From the NCBI RefSeq assembly GCF_003231275.1, contig NZ_QKVL01000002.1, positions 124,001 to 188,000 on the forward strand: DNA of 64,000 nucleotides. Reading direction: 5' to 3'. The stretch is from Pseudomonas huaxiensis (GTDB lineage: Bacteria > Pseudomonadota > Gammaproteobacteria > Pseudomonadales > Pseudomonadaceae). A model generated the notes under the pieces. That model saw only the letters and a list, made by a program, of their open reading frames with translations, had not been told where the DNA came from and ran no database searches. The position numbers and the translations under genes are program-made. Positions 16,365-25,098 of the stretch are shown piece after piece (within the stretch, counting starts at the first letter, position 1; each line of letters opens with the position of its first letter).

Positions 16365-18311
16365 TCAGGTTCGCGCCAGACTATCGCGCAACACCTGCAA
16401 CATCTCCCCCTCATGCCTGGCAATGGCCCCGGCCCCCCAATTGCCACGCATCATCAGGTGTTGTTTGACGCTATCCATCTCCGCAGCCTTGTAATGCTGT
16501 TTCTTGTGCTCGGGCAAATGGTTGCTCAGTCGAGAATTCTTGCTATGACTGATCAGGTAGAGATTGCCGAACGCATTCAATGGCCCCTCCTCAAGCCGCG
16601 TCGCCGAGACGGGATTGCGCGGATAGTGATGCTCGACCGAACTGCGGAAGGTGAACCTGAATGCCTCGACATCCGCATCCGTGGCGCGGTGCTTCTGCCA
16701 CAGCAGGTAGTCAAGAAAGTTGAACACCAGATTGTTCTCGATGGCGCCATACCGCAACCGTGTGGCTGTCGCTGGCAGATCGATCGACTCAGGACCGCTC
16801 AGGCACTGGCGCCCCTCGCGATGAATGATCTCGTGATATCCCATCCCCTCTTGCGCCAACGCCCGGTCAAAGACAAAGCCCTTGGCAATGGACAGCAGGT
16901 AGTCGAGATAAGCCGCGGCCTCCACGGGCTGGTCTGCCTGCTGGAACAGATAGCGCAGCGCGGCGTACAGCCAATATTTGTAAGCCTGACTGGGTGCGGA
17001 CACATGGAATGCCGACAGCAGCATCAGGACCGGCAGGTTCAGGTGTTTGTCCTGCTCACCCCCGAAGGTGTTGGGATAGCTGATGCCGGGGCTGTCTGAC
17101 TTGCATCGCTTGAGGCTCCAGCCATCGGTCGTGTCCAGTTGCACGCGCTTGACCACAAACTGGTCATAGAGCGCTTTGCACCGCAACAGGTCGACCATGA
17201 ACTGCCCCGCCTGCTCGCGGTTAGCAGCTTTCAGCAGGTGCGTATCGAAGGCCTGAAGCAAACGCTTGTCGTCCAGCGCGATGGTTTCGGCGGAGCCCGG
17301 ATTGCGCTGTTCCGCATGCAACCGAAGGACATGCAGCAGGAAGTTGGGGAAGTTGATGACCGAACCGAATCGCTCCGGCGCGCCCTCGTCCTTGTCGACC
17401 GGGTAGTGCTGCGCCGCGGTTGCGGGGTCAGCAAGGATCGCGTCCAGTGTCAGTGCCGTCGACGCATCGACGACATCCGCGGGTCTGGCGTCCTTCAGCG
17501 CCGCCATCAGCTCGGTGAAACCGTCAACCCTGAGGCGACTCTCGTCAAACAGGCGAGTGCGTTGCTCTGGGGAGAACCCTGTTTGCACGTACTTCTCCAT
17601 GTTCGCGCAGGCTTCCCAGACCTGATGCACACATGCCGCCGTTTCGGCATCGGCACCCAGCACCTCCAGCAATCGAGCCTTCAACACCTCATGCTTTTCG
17701 AGCTGCTCGCCACGGTTGTTCATGACTTCGAAATAGTGATTCAGCTGGGTGCCCTCCGGCACCTGCACCCGCATGATTTGCACCTGCTGCAGCAGGTAGT
17801 CGGCAAAGCCCTTGAGGGTGGCATTACTTTCCCTCAGGCGCGCAGGAACCAGCTTGTGCACCAGTCGGTAACCGTTGAGGATCGCGCTGTTGAAGTGTTT
17901 GTCCGCCGCTTTTTCGCCGAGATCATCATGTCCTTCCGCACAGGCGATCGCCTCAAGGGTTCTGCTCGATTGCGGACGGTTTTCGAAAGCCACGGGCGAA
18001 CGGCTGAACGATTCCGACAACGCCAACTGCTTCTGCAGGTACAGCACCAGCAAGGACAACGTGGTCAGCCGCTGCTGTCCGTCGAGGGTCTCGAACTGTG
18101 CGGGTCCGTGGCCCGGACGCGGATACACTACCAGCGAGCCAAGGTAGTAGGACTTGCCAGCCGGCATGGCATCGATCACGTCCTGGATCAGTTGACCGAT
18201 CTCCCCTTCTTCCCAGGCGTAATTGCGCTGGTACATGGGGATCAGGTAACGGTCGTCGCCATTGAACAGCGTCTCGATGGAAAGCTGGGTAACGGGTTCA
18301 TTCATTGACAT
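16365..18311 (-). CDS. DUF262 + DUF1524 (HNH) protein, GmrSD-like nuclease candidate
   Basis: A 648-residue protein with two recognisable parts. The N-terminal DUF262 (ParB/Srx-like) domain shows IPMYQRNYAWEE at about 23-34, YYLGSLVV, the diagnostic FETLDGQQRLTTL near residue 75, and VMNNRGEQLEKHEVLKARLL near 210. The C-terminal DUF1524/HNH nuclease domain has VEHHYPRN followed by LNAFGNLYLISHSKNSRLSN and a conserved Lys-rich stretch. The same domains, fused or split, make up the GmrSD type IV enzymes that cut modified phage DNA, and SspE. Translation is coupled to the upstream DUF262 gene (14-base overlap). The start at 18311 follows AAGGTG. A nuclease role in defence is inferred; the DNA modification it would sense is unknown. 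Confidence 0.85.
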   Translation of the reverse strand: MSMNEPVTQLSIETLFNGDDRYLIPMYQRNYAWEEGEIGQLIQDVIDAMPAGKSYYLGSLVVYPRPGHGPAQFETLDGQQRLTTLSLLVLYLQKQLALSESFSRSPVAFENRPQSSRTLEAIACAEGHDDLGEKAADKHFNSAILNGYRLVHKLVPARLRESNATLKGFADYLLQQVQIMRVQVPEGTQLNHYFEVMNNRGEQLEKHEVLKARLLEVLGADAETAACVHQVWEACANMEKYVQTGFSPEQRTRLFDESRLRVDGFTELMAALKDARPADVVDASTALTLDAILADPATAAQHYPVDKDEGAPERFGSVINFPNFLLHVLRLHAEQRNPGSAETIALDDKRLLQAFDTHLLKAANREQAGQFMVDLLRCKALYDQFVVKRVQLDTTDGWSLKRCKSDSPGISYPNTFGGEQDKHLNLPVLMLLSAFHVSAPSQAYKYWLYAALRYLFQQADQPVEAAAYLDYLLSIAKGFVFDRALAQEGMGYHEIIHREGRQCLSGPESIDLPATATRLRYGAIENNLVFNFLDYLLWQKHRATDADVEAFRFTFRSSVEHHYPRNPVSATRLEEGPLNAFGNLYLISHSKNSRLSNHLPEHKKQHYKAAEMDSVKQHLMMRGNWGAGAIARHEGEMLQVLRDSLART

Positions 18312-19659
18312 TCAGCACCTTGAACAACGCTAGCAATTCTGTCTCGTTTTCACGGTTGATCCGGGTCGCCGGCAACGGGTGCAAAAACACCTCCCGGGGG
18401 CGAGCCGCTGCCTGGACCACGCGAAACAGGTTGTGCTCCAGCACGTGGTTGTCCACGGTGGCGAGATGCACGGCGTGGCGTTCCAGGCGCACGTGATAGG
18501 CCCAGACGAACGCCTTTTCGATGGCCCGACCGATTTCCTCCGTAGCGAAGCGGTCGAGGTAGTACATGACCAGGCAGTCGAACATCCCGCGCACGTAACG
18601 ATCGCCCTTGCGGTGTCGGCCCGGGTAGCTGTCGAGCGTCTTGAGCACCTCTTGCGCCGTGTCATCCAGCGCGAACCTGCCGGCCTTTACCGTCTCGACC
18701 ATCCGTTGGTAGTGGGCCGCCATTTCGAAGAAACGCCGACCATTGACGATGGTCTGGTCGAAGTGAAAGGGAAACGCAGCGTGCTGCAGATCAATACGGC
18801 GATCCGGCTGCTGGTTGTATTGATCGACCCAGTGGTGGGCGATACGCAGTTGCTGGACATACGGATACGGCGGCGAGGTGACTAGATTCACCCCCTTGAA
18901 CAACGCCACATCGTCTTTGCCGAAATAGCGCGCCGAATCCCCCTTCACCCAGCGGCGAATGCGGTACAGGTACTGGCCGAACAGCTTCGCCAGCTCCTGG
19001 CTTTTACTGTTCTCCCATTCCGCCACCACAGTAGTTTTAAGTCCATCGTCGGCGGGATCGAACTCGCGCAGGTGATAAGCCTTGAGCAGGTCATGAGGTT
19101 CCAGGTCACGGCCACGGGCGTTCTGCGAATCGAAGAACTGGAAGGCCTCGGAGATATCACCCAGCGTGAAGCAGACCACTTCGCATCTGTTCAGCAGAAA
19201 ATCGATCAACGACTCGTCGAAGTCCTCGCGTTGTACGAGGCGACAGATCGTCTGGTAGTTCTGGCGCAGATTGCGCATCGACACCTGACTGCTGAACCTC
19301 AGAGGGTGCTGGATCGCGCCAAGCGCAGCCAGTTGCTCGCGCAAGGCCGAGGACTTCAGCGGCCGGGGCCGAGCAATCAGCGCCCGCACCATCAACAACA
19401 GCGTCAGGGTGCGCTGCTGACCGTCGACGATGTCCAGCCAGCCCGTTCCCGCTGGCTCATGCCCGTGATGAAACACCACGGTGCCGAGCCGATAGACCAC
19501 CTCGCCGTGAAAGGTCTGCAGGTCGAGAAACAGTTGCATCACCTGCTTCTCGGTCCACTTGTAAGGCCGCTGATAGGGAGGAATTCGCAGGTTCAGCGAC
19601 AGTAATTGCCGCACCGACAAGGCGCGTCGATGCGCAATATCCGTAACCGGGACCGTCAT
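18298..19659 (-). CDS. DUF262-only protein, partner of the DUF262+DUF1524 gene
   Basis: A 453-residue protein with an N-terminal DUF262 domain: RIPPYQRPYKWTE at about 24-36, YRLGTVVFHH, DIVDGQQRTLTLLL, and FDSQNARGRDLEPHDLLKAYHL. The C-terminal half is helical and lacks any DUF1524 HNH signature, so it should not be the nuclease. The ATG at 19659 has AAGGAT 8 bases upstream; the longer frame to 19839 has no RBS. It is the first gene of a two-gene operon and its end overlaps the start of the DUF262+DUF1524 gene by 14 bases, implying fixed stoichiometry. The family suggests an NTP-dependent sensor or specificity subunit; that is inference. Confidence 0.85.
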   Translation of the reverse strand: MTVPVTDIAHRRALSVRQLLSLNLRIPPYQRPYKWTEKQVMQLFLDLQTFHGEVVYRLGTVVFHHGHEPAGTGWLDIVDGQQRTLTLLLMVRALIARPRPLKSSALREQLAALGAIQHPLRFSSQVSMRNLRQNYQTICRLVQREDFDESLIDFLLNRCEVVCFTLGDISEAFQFFDSQNARGRDLEPHDLLKAYHLREFDPADDGLKTTVVAEWENSKSQELAKLFGQYLYRIRRWVKGDSARYFGKDDVALFKGVNLVTSPPYPYVQQLRIAHHWVDQYNQQPDRRIDLQHAAFPFHFDQTIVNGRRFFEMAAHYQRMVETVKAGRFALDDTAQEVLKTLDSYPGRHRKGDRYVRGMFDCLVMYYLDRFATEEIGRAIEKAFVWAYHVRLERHAVHLATVDNHVLEHNLFRVVQAAARPREVFLHPLPATRINRENETELLALFKVLNVNE

Positions 19660-19882
19660 GTAATCGATCCTTGAGCGGCGGTCAGTAGCGTTTGATCGTT
19701 CATCGTCAGGCATCCATGGCTTGCATAGGGCGCCAATGGTGAACGGGCTCCGCGTCATCTTGTGTCGCGGTTGGATCGGCATAGCGACAGGCCAGCTCCC
19801 ACAGGGGTATCCGGCAGCGCAAAAGGCGCTGATGAACACTCACGAAACACATCAATAACTTGCATATTAAAAATAAACAATA

Positions 19883-19921
19883 ATTCCTAAAAAGAATAAT
19901 ATTCATATTCCAAAAAAGAAT
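19883..19921. promoter_or_regulatory. Tandem LysR-type boxes upstream of TonB receptor/ABC operon
   Basis: The A/T-rich gap 19660-20053 contains two 15-bp near-identical boxes, ATTCCTAAAAAGAAT (19883-19897) and ATTCCAAAAAAGAAT (19907-19921). Each is an ATTC-N7-GAAT dyad; starts are 24 bases apart. A third interleaved dyad, GAATAATATTC, joins them. Spacing and shape fit a LysR-family activator. The rest of the gap shows only a possible TATAAA near 19940. Confidence 0.5.
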
Positions 19922-20053
19922 TTCCGCTGACGTTCTTATAAAAATAAGATCAATCCCAGACGACCTCGTCCCTCCTTCAAAAACGACAACGCCAGGCGAT
20001 CTACCTGCACCCAGACCCAGGGCCAGTGCCACGCAGTAACGGACTATGCCCGC

Positions 20054-22468
20054 ATGCACATATCCCGATACCCGCACCTCAGCACCCTCACTACCGCCCT
20101 GCTGTTCGCCGGCTTTGCGCCCGCAACCCAGGCCGCGGACAAAGACGCCCGCCTCGACACCGTCACCGTCATCTCCACCGGTGTCCGTGGCCAGGAACGT
20201 ACCGTCGCCGACAGCCCTGCACCGATCGATGTGATCAACAGCGAGCAACTGCTCAAGACCGGCCGCGCCGAGCTGTCCGAAGCTATCTCGCGGCTGCTGC
20301 CGTCGTTCAACTTCGGCACCAATATCGCCGGCTACAACTCGGTCACCCGGCCGCTGAGCAACCGCAGCCTGGGCCCGGCCTACACCCTGGTGCTGGTCAA
20401 CGGCAAGCGCCGGCACAACGGTGCCGTCGGCCAGCGCGGCAATATCGACAACAGCGGCGCCAACGCGGTGGACATCGACCTGATCCCGGTCAGTGCCGTT
20501 GACCACATCGAAATCCTCAAGGACAGCGCCGCCGCCCAGTACGGCTCCGATGCGGTGGCCGGGGTGATCAATATCATCCTCAAGTCCAGCGCCTCCGGCG
20601 GGCATGTGGAGACCAGCTACGGCCAGCTCTATTCCGGCCAGGGCGAGACCATCAAGGTGGCCGGCGACCAAGGCTTCAAGCTCGGCGAAAGCGGCTTTGT
20701 GCACCTGTCCGCCGACGCCCGCAAACGCGGGGATGCCGCCTGGAACGACAAGGCCGACAGCAGCGTACGGGCCTTCCGCGACCCAGTGAAGGAAGCCGCC
20801 TGGGACCGCGTCGCGATCAAGAACGGCGACCCCGAGATCAAGGCGTTCAACATCGCCTACAACGCCGAACTGCCGCTGGACGCGCTGACCCTCTACTCCT
20901 ACGCCACCTACGGCGAACGCGACGCCGAGGCCTACAACTATTTCCGCCTGCCCACCGGCACCGCCGCCGTCCCGGAGCTGTTCCCGGACGGTTACTACCC
21001 GCTGAACAACATCAAGGACCGCGACTACCAGTTCCTGTTCGGCGGCAAGGGCGAGCGTGCCGATTGGCACTGGGACCTGAGCACCACCTATGGGCGCAAC
21101 AACATCCACCACTCCAGCGATTTCAACATCAACCCGTCGCTGGGCACCGCGACGCCCACCAGCTTCGACAACCTGGCGACCTTCCGCTTCGAGCAGTGGG
21201 TCAACAACTTCGACCTTACCCGCCGCTACGACAGCCTGTTCGGCCTGACTTCGCCGGTGCAGGTGTCAGCCGGCCTCGAACACCGCTGGGAACGCTTCAG
21301 CACCTTCGCCGGCGAACGTGAGGCGTATATCACCGGTAACTACCCGGCGGCCTCCGGCGCCCAGGCGGCGGTGACCCTGCGCCCGGAGGACGAAGTCAGC
21401 CTTATCCGCAACAACTATGCGGCCTACCTGGACCTCGGCTTCGACCTCACCGACCGCTGGTTCCTCGACCTGGCCGGCCGCGTCGAGCACTACGACGACG
21501 ACTCGGGCAACACCTTCGGCCTCAAGCTCAACTCGCGTTATGAACTGACCGACAGCGTCGCCGTGCGCGGCACCGTCGGCACCGGCTTCCGCGCGCCGTC
21601 GCTGACCCAGATCGGCTACACCGTCGCCGACAACCGCGTCGCCACCGACGTCAACGGCAACGTGGTCCCAGCCGTCACTCGCCTGACCCCGTCCGACAGC
21701 GGTCTGGCCGCAGCCCTCGGCGGTGACGCGCTGAAGCCTGAGAAATCGCGCAACCTCGGCTTCGGTGTGACCTGGCAACCGGCGCCGCGCACCAGCATCA
21801 CTGCCGACGCTTACCTGATCGATATCGACGACCGCATCACCCTGACCAGCAACATCTATGACCAGGGCAATGGCGTCATCAACAGCATTCTGCAAAGCCA
21901 GGGCGTGACCCGCGGCACCTGGGTCAACTACTACACCAACGCCTACGACACCCGCACCAAGGGCCTGGATATCGTCGCCGACCACAGCACCGACTTCGGC
22001 GCCTGGGGCGATGTGCGCTGGAGCCTGGCGTTCAACTGGAACAAGACCAGCATCGAGGACGTGCGTGACACCCCCGCCTCCCTCGCAGGTTCCGGCGTAA
22101 CCCTGGTGGGCCGCGACCGCGAAGGCGACCTGACCGTGGCCAGCCCGGAAACCAAGTGGATCCTCGGCGCCAACTGGAAGGTCAGCGACTTCGCGGTGAA
22201 CCTGCAGACCACCCGCTTCGGCAGCGTGAAGACCCTGGCGGTCAACCCCAGCGGCGACCGCAGCTTCGGCGCCAAATGGATCACCGACCTGGACGTCGCC
22301 TATACCTTCTTCGATCAACTGACCCTCAGCGTCGGCGCCACCAACCTGTTCGACGTGCGCCCCGACAAGCACGCGGTGTACAGCCCGCTGGGCCTGGCGC
22401 CGTACGGCAACCCGCCGTTCCATCCGGGTGGCGGCTACTGGTACAGCAAAATCGCCTACGACTTCTGA
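20054..22468 (+). CDS. TonB-dependent receptor heading a peptide-type ABC import operon
   Basis: An 804-residue outer-membrane receptor. A signal peptide (residues 1-27, ATQAA) is followed by a plug beginning near 35 (LDTVTVISTGVRGQERTVADSPAPIDVI ... LKDSAAAQYGSDAVAGVINIILK) and a barrel ending in Phe (YWYSKIAYDF). The QYGSDAVAGVINI form marks the broad group distinct from ferric-siderophore receptors, which usually show GAGEPGG-like sequences. The RBS is weak at the ATG at 20054. Only 53 bases separate it from an oligopeptide-type ABC importer, so both membranes are covered for one substrate. Candidates are a peptide, a metal complex or an organosulfur compound; none can be read directly. 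Confidence 0.87.
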   Translation: MHISRYPHLSTLTTALLFAGFAPATQAADKDARLDTVTVISTGVRGQERTVADSPAPIDVINSEQLLKTGRAELSEAISRLLPSFNFGTNIAGYNSVTRPLSNRSLGPAYTLVLVNGKRRHNGAVGQRGNIDNSGANAVDIDLIPVSAVDHIEILKDSAAAQYGSDAVAGVINIILKSSASGGHVETSYGQLYSGQGETIKVAGDQGFKLGESGFVHLSADARKRGDAAWNDKADSSVRAFRDPVKEAAWDRVAIKNGDPEIKAFNIAYNAELPLDALTLYSYATYGERDAEAYNYFRLPTGTAAVPELFPDGYYPLNNIKDRDYQFLFGGKGERADWHWDLSTTYGRNNIHHSSDFNINPSLGTATPTSFDNLATFRFEQWVNNFDLTRRYDSLFGLTSPVQVSAGLEHRWERFSTFAGEREAYITGNYPAASGAQAAVTLRPEDEVSLIRNNYAAYLDLGFDLTDRWFLDLAGRVEHYDDDSGNTFGLKLNSRYELTDSVAVRGTVGTGFRAPSLTQIGYTVADNRVATDVNGNVVPAVTRLTPSDSGLAAALGGDALKPEKSRNLGFGVTWQPAPRTSITADAYLIDIDDRITLTSNIYDQGNGVINSILQSQGVTRGTWVNYYTNAYDTRTKGLDIVADHSTDFGAWGDVRWSLAFNWNKTSIEDVRDTPASLAGSGVTLVGRDREGDLTVASPETKWILGANWKVSDFAVNLQTTRFGSVKTLAVNPSGDRSFGAKWITDLDVAYTFFDQLTLSVGATNLFDVRPDKHAVYSPLGLAPYGNPPFHPGGGYWYSKIAYDF

Positions 22469-22477
22469 TCAGCCCGG

Positions 22478-22501
22478 CCGCGCCGCCGGGATGCGGCGCG
22501 G
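22478..22501 (+). other. Intercistronic hairpin between receptor and ABC genes
   Basis: Perfect 9-bp stem (CCGCGCCGC / GCGGCGCGG) with a 6-base loop and no T-tract. It probably lowers or stabilises downstream expression relative to the receptor rather than ending transcription. Confidence 0.5.
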
Positions 22502-22521
22502 TCCTCAACGAGGAACCGCCC

Positions 22522-24150
22522 ATGAGACTGCAACGAACCCTGGCCAGCGCGGCCATCCTGCTTGCCCTGGGCCTGACCCTGCCGGGCTGCTCGCCTTCGC
22601 AACCGGACGCACAGGCGGCCAGCACGCTGAAGATCGCGTTCTTCAACGACAACACGCAGTTGGTCAGCATCGATCCGTTCCAGGTCTATTGGATCGAGCA
22701 CCGCGTGGTGCTGCGCAACGTGGTCGAGTCGCTGACCGACCAGGACCCCCAGACCGGCAACATCATTCCGTGGCTCGCCGAGCGTTGGGAAGTCAGCCCG
22801 GACGCCCGCGAGTACACCTTCTACCTGCGCCAGGGCGTGACCTTCAGCAACGGCGAGGTCTTCGACGCCCAGGCGGTGAAGACCGCCTTCGACAGCAACA
22901 AGGCGTTCGCCGCCGAGCTGCCGAGCACCTTCGGCGCCACTTACCTGGCCGGCTACGACCACGCCGAGATCATCGACCCGCAGACCATCAAGCTGGTGCT
23001 GAGCAAGCCCAACGCGGGCTTTCTCCAGGCCACCTCCACCACCAACCTGTCGATCCTTGCGCCCGAGTCCTACCGCAAGAGCGTCAAGGAACGCTCCCTG
23101 GGTGCGGTGATCGGCAGCGGCCCGTTCAAGCTCGACCACTACACCCCGGAAACCGGCCTGAAACTGGTACGCCGCGAGGGCTACGCCTGGGCGTCGGCCA
23201 ACGTGCAGAACAAGGGCGACGCGCACCTGTCCGCCATCGAAGTCAGCTACGTGCCGGAAGAAAGCGTGCGCAACGGCCTGTTCCTGCAAGGCAAGGTCGA
23301 TATCGTCTGGCCGCGCGTGCCGTTCTCCGAAGTCGACCTGCAACTGCTGCAACGCAACAACGCCACCATCCAGAGCCGCTCGCTGCCGGGGCCGGCCTTC
23401 AACCTCTACCCGAACACCCGCGACAACCGCATCCTCGCCGACCAGGCCGTGCGCCAGGCGGTGCAGAAAGCCATCGACCGCAAGAGCTACGCCAGCACCG
23501 TGTACAACGCCGCCTTCCCGGTGGTGGACGGTGTATATGACGTGACCACGCCGTACTTCCGCAGCCAGGGCGACAAGCTCGCCTTCGACCCGCAAGGCGC
23601 GGCGGCGTTGCTCGACGGCGCCGGCTGGACGCTTGGCCCCGACAACTACCGCTACAAGAACGGCAAGCGTCTGACCTTGCAGTACAGCGTGGCCGGCAAG
23701 GAAAACGCCGGCGACGTGTTGATCCAGGATCAACTGCGCAAAGTCGGTATCGAGGTCAAGCTCAAGATCCAGACCATCGCCGAATGGGCCGCCGGCAACG
23801 CCGCCGGCACCTATGACCTGACCTACACCTACATGACCCGCGCCGACCCGATCGTGCTGCAGACCATTCTCGATCCACGCTCGGCCAACAGCTCGACCCT
23901 GGCCACCAACACCTACGAACCCAGCGTATTGCCGCTGGCCCAAGGGCTGTTCGACGCCGGCCTGACCGCCACCTCGACGCAGCAGCGCGCCGATGCCTAT
24001 GGTCAGTTGCAGGATTTGCTGATCGAACAGGGCTCGGCGATCCCGGTGTACGAGCGGGTCTGGCAGGCGGCGACCTCCTCGCGGGTGCACAACTTCCGTT
24101 GGAGCGCTGAAGGCTTCGCCTTCCTCAATGACATCGAGATCAAACCATGA
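22522..24150 (+). CDS. ABC transporter substrate-binding lipoprotein (SBP family 5, peptide/nickel type)
   Basis: A 542-residue extracytoplasmic binding protein. The signal peptide ends in a lipobox (LPGC, Cys23), so it should be anchored in the periplasm by lipid. The family-5 signature is visible in the stretch from VVESLTDQDPQTG to VFDAQAVKTAFD, with NGEVFDA and the later VRQAVQKAIDRKSY. These proteins bind di- and oligopeptides, nickel or metallophore complexes. The RBS GAGGAACCGCC precedes the ATG at 22522; an out-of-register upstream start is a shadow of the receptor. Its stop overlaps the first permease gene by 4 bases. Confidence 0.9.
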   Translation: MRLQRTLASAAILLALGLTLPGCSPSQPDAQAASTLKIAFFNDNTQLVSIDPFQVYWIEHRVVLRNVVESLTDQDPQTGNIIPWLAERWEVSPDAREYTFYLRQGVTFSNGEVFDAQAVKTAFDSNKAFAAELPSTFGATYLAGYDHAEIIDPQTIKLVLSKPNAGFLQATSTTNLSILAPESYRKSVKERSLGAVIGSGPFKLDHYTPETGLKLVRREGYAWASANVQNKGDAHLSAIEVSYVPEESVRNGLFLQGKVDIVWPRVPFSEVDLQLLQRNNATIQSRSLPGPAFNLYPNTRDNRILADQAVRQAVQKAIDRKSYASTVYNAAFPVVDGVYDVTTPYFRSQGDKLAFDPQGAAALLDGAGWTLGPDNYRYKNGKRLTLQYSVAGKENAGDVLIQDQLRKVGIEVKLKIQTIAEWAAGNAAGTYDLTYTYMTRADPIVLQTILDPRSANSSTLATNTYEPSVLPLAQGLFDAGLTATSTQQRADAYGQLQDLLIEQGSAIPVYERVWQAATSSRVHNFRWSAEGFAFLNDIEIKP

Positions 24151-25097
24151 GCCGCTACCTGCTCGGCCGTATCGCCCAGGCCGCACTGGTGCTCTGGGGT
24201 GCCTACACCATCACCTACTTCATTCTCTATCTGCTGCCGGGTGACCCGCTGAGCATCATGCTCAGCGCCTCGGGCATGGAAATCGATGCGCTGTCGCCCG
24301 AACAACTGGCCAAGGCCCGCGCCTATTACGGCCTCGACCAGGGCCTGCTGGAGCGCTACGTCGACCTGCTGCTGGGCGTGTTGCAGGGCGATCTGGGCCA
24401 GTCACTGACCCTCAGTCGCCCGGTCACCGAAATCCTCGCCGAGCGCCTGCCGCAAACCCTGGCCCTGGCCGGGCTGGCGATCCTGCTGTCGCTGGTCGGC
24501 GGAATCGGCCTGGCCTACCTCACCGCCTATGTGCGCTGGCAGCCGCTGAAAATCGCTCTCGCCCGCCTCCCGGCACTGGGCATCTCGGTGCCGGTGTTCT
24601 GGATGGGCCTGCTGCTGATCCAGGTCTTCGCCTTCGGCCTGGGCTGGTTCCCGGCCACCGGCAGCATCGGCTTCGAAAGCCTGGTGCTGCCGGTGATAAC
24701 CCTGGCGATCCCCAGCGCCGCGGTCTACGCCCAGGTGCTGCAACGTGGTTTCCAGGACATCTGGCGCGAGCCTTACATCACCACCGCCTACGCCAAGGGC
24801 CTGAGCCGCGGCCAGGTGCAAGCCCGCCACGGTTTTCGCAATGCCGCCCTGCCGCTGCTGACGCTAATTGGCCTGCAGGTCGGCAACACGGTGTCAGGCG
24901 CGGTGCTGGTGGAAACCATCTTCGCCCGCAACGGCGTCGGCCGGCTGGTCCAGGAAGCCGTGCTACGCCAGGACATTTCGCTGGTGCTGGGCGTGGTCAC
25001 GGTGTCCGCCGCCGCCTTCGTGCTGGTCAACCTGCTGGTGGACCTGCTCTATCCGATCCTCGACCCGCGCATCACCCACGCGCCCAAGGTGACCTGA
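24147..25097 (+). CDS. ABC transporter permease, DppB/OppB-type
   Basis: A 316-residue inner-membrane permease with six predicted helices. N-terminal helix YLLGRIAQAALVLWGAYTITYFILYLLPGDP is the DppB-type start. The cytoplasmic EAA loop is YITTAYAKGLSRGQVQARHGFRNAALPLL. It starts within the stop of the binding-protein gene (ATGA), so it is translationally coupled. It pairs with the next permease to form the channel of the importer. Confidence 0.93.
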   Translation: MSRYLLGRIAQAALVLWGAYTITYFILYLLPGDPLSIMLSASGMEIDALSPEQLAKARAYYGLDQGLLERYVDLLLGVLQGDLGQSLTLSRPVTEILAERLPQTLALAGLAILLSLVGGIGLAYLTAYVRWQPLKIALARLPALGISVPVFWMGLLLIQVFAFGLGWFPATGSIGFESLVLPVITLAIPSAAVYAQVLQRGFQDIWREPYITTAYAKGLSRGQVQARHGFRNAALPLLTLIGLQVGNTVSGAVLVETIFARNGVGRLVQEAVLRQDISLVLGVVTVSAAAFVLVNLLVDLLYPILDPRITHAPKVT

Positions 25098-25098
25098 G

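Noticed and set aside
16365..19659. Calling the DUF262 pair canonical GmrSD
   Set aside because: GmrSD has one DUF262 and one DUF1524 part; here DUF262 occurs twice, once fused to DUF1524 and once alone, so I keep it as a relative only.
22456..24186. 576-aa - strand frame opposite the binding protein
   Set aside because: Shadow frame; the binding protein with lipobox is on +.
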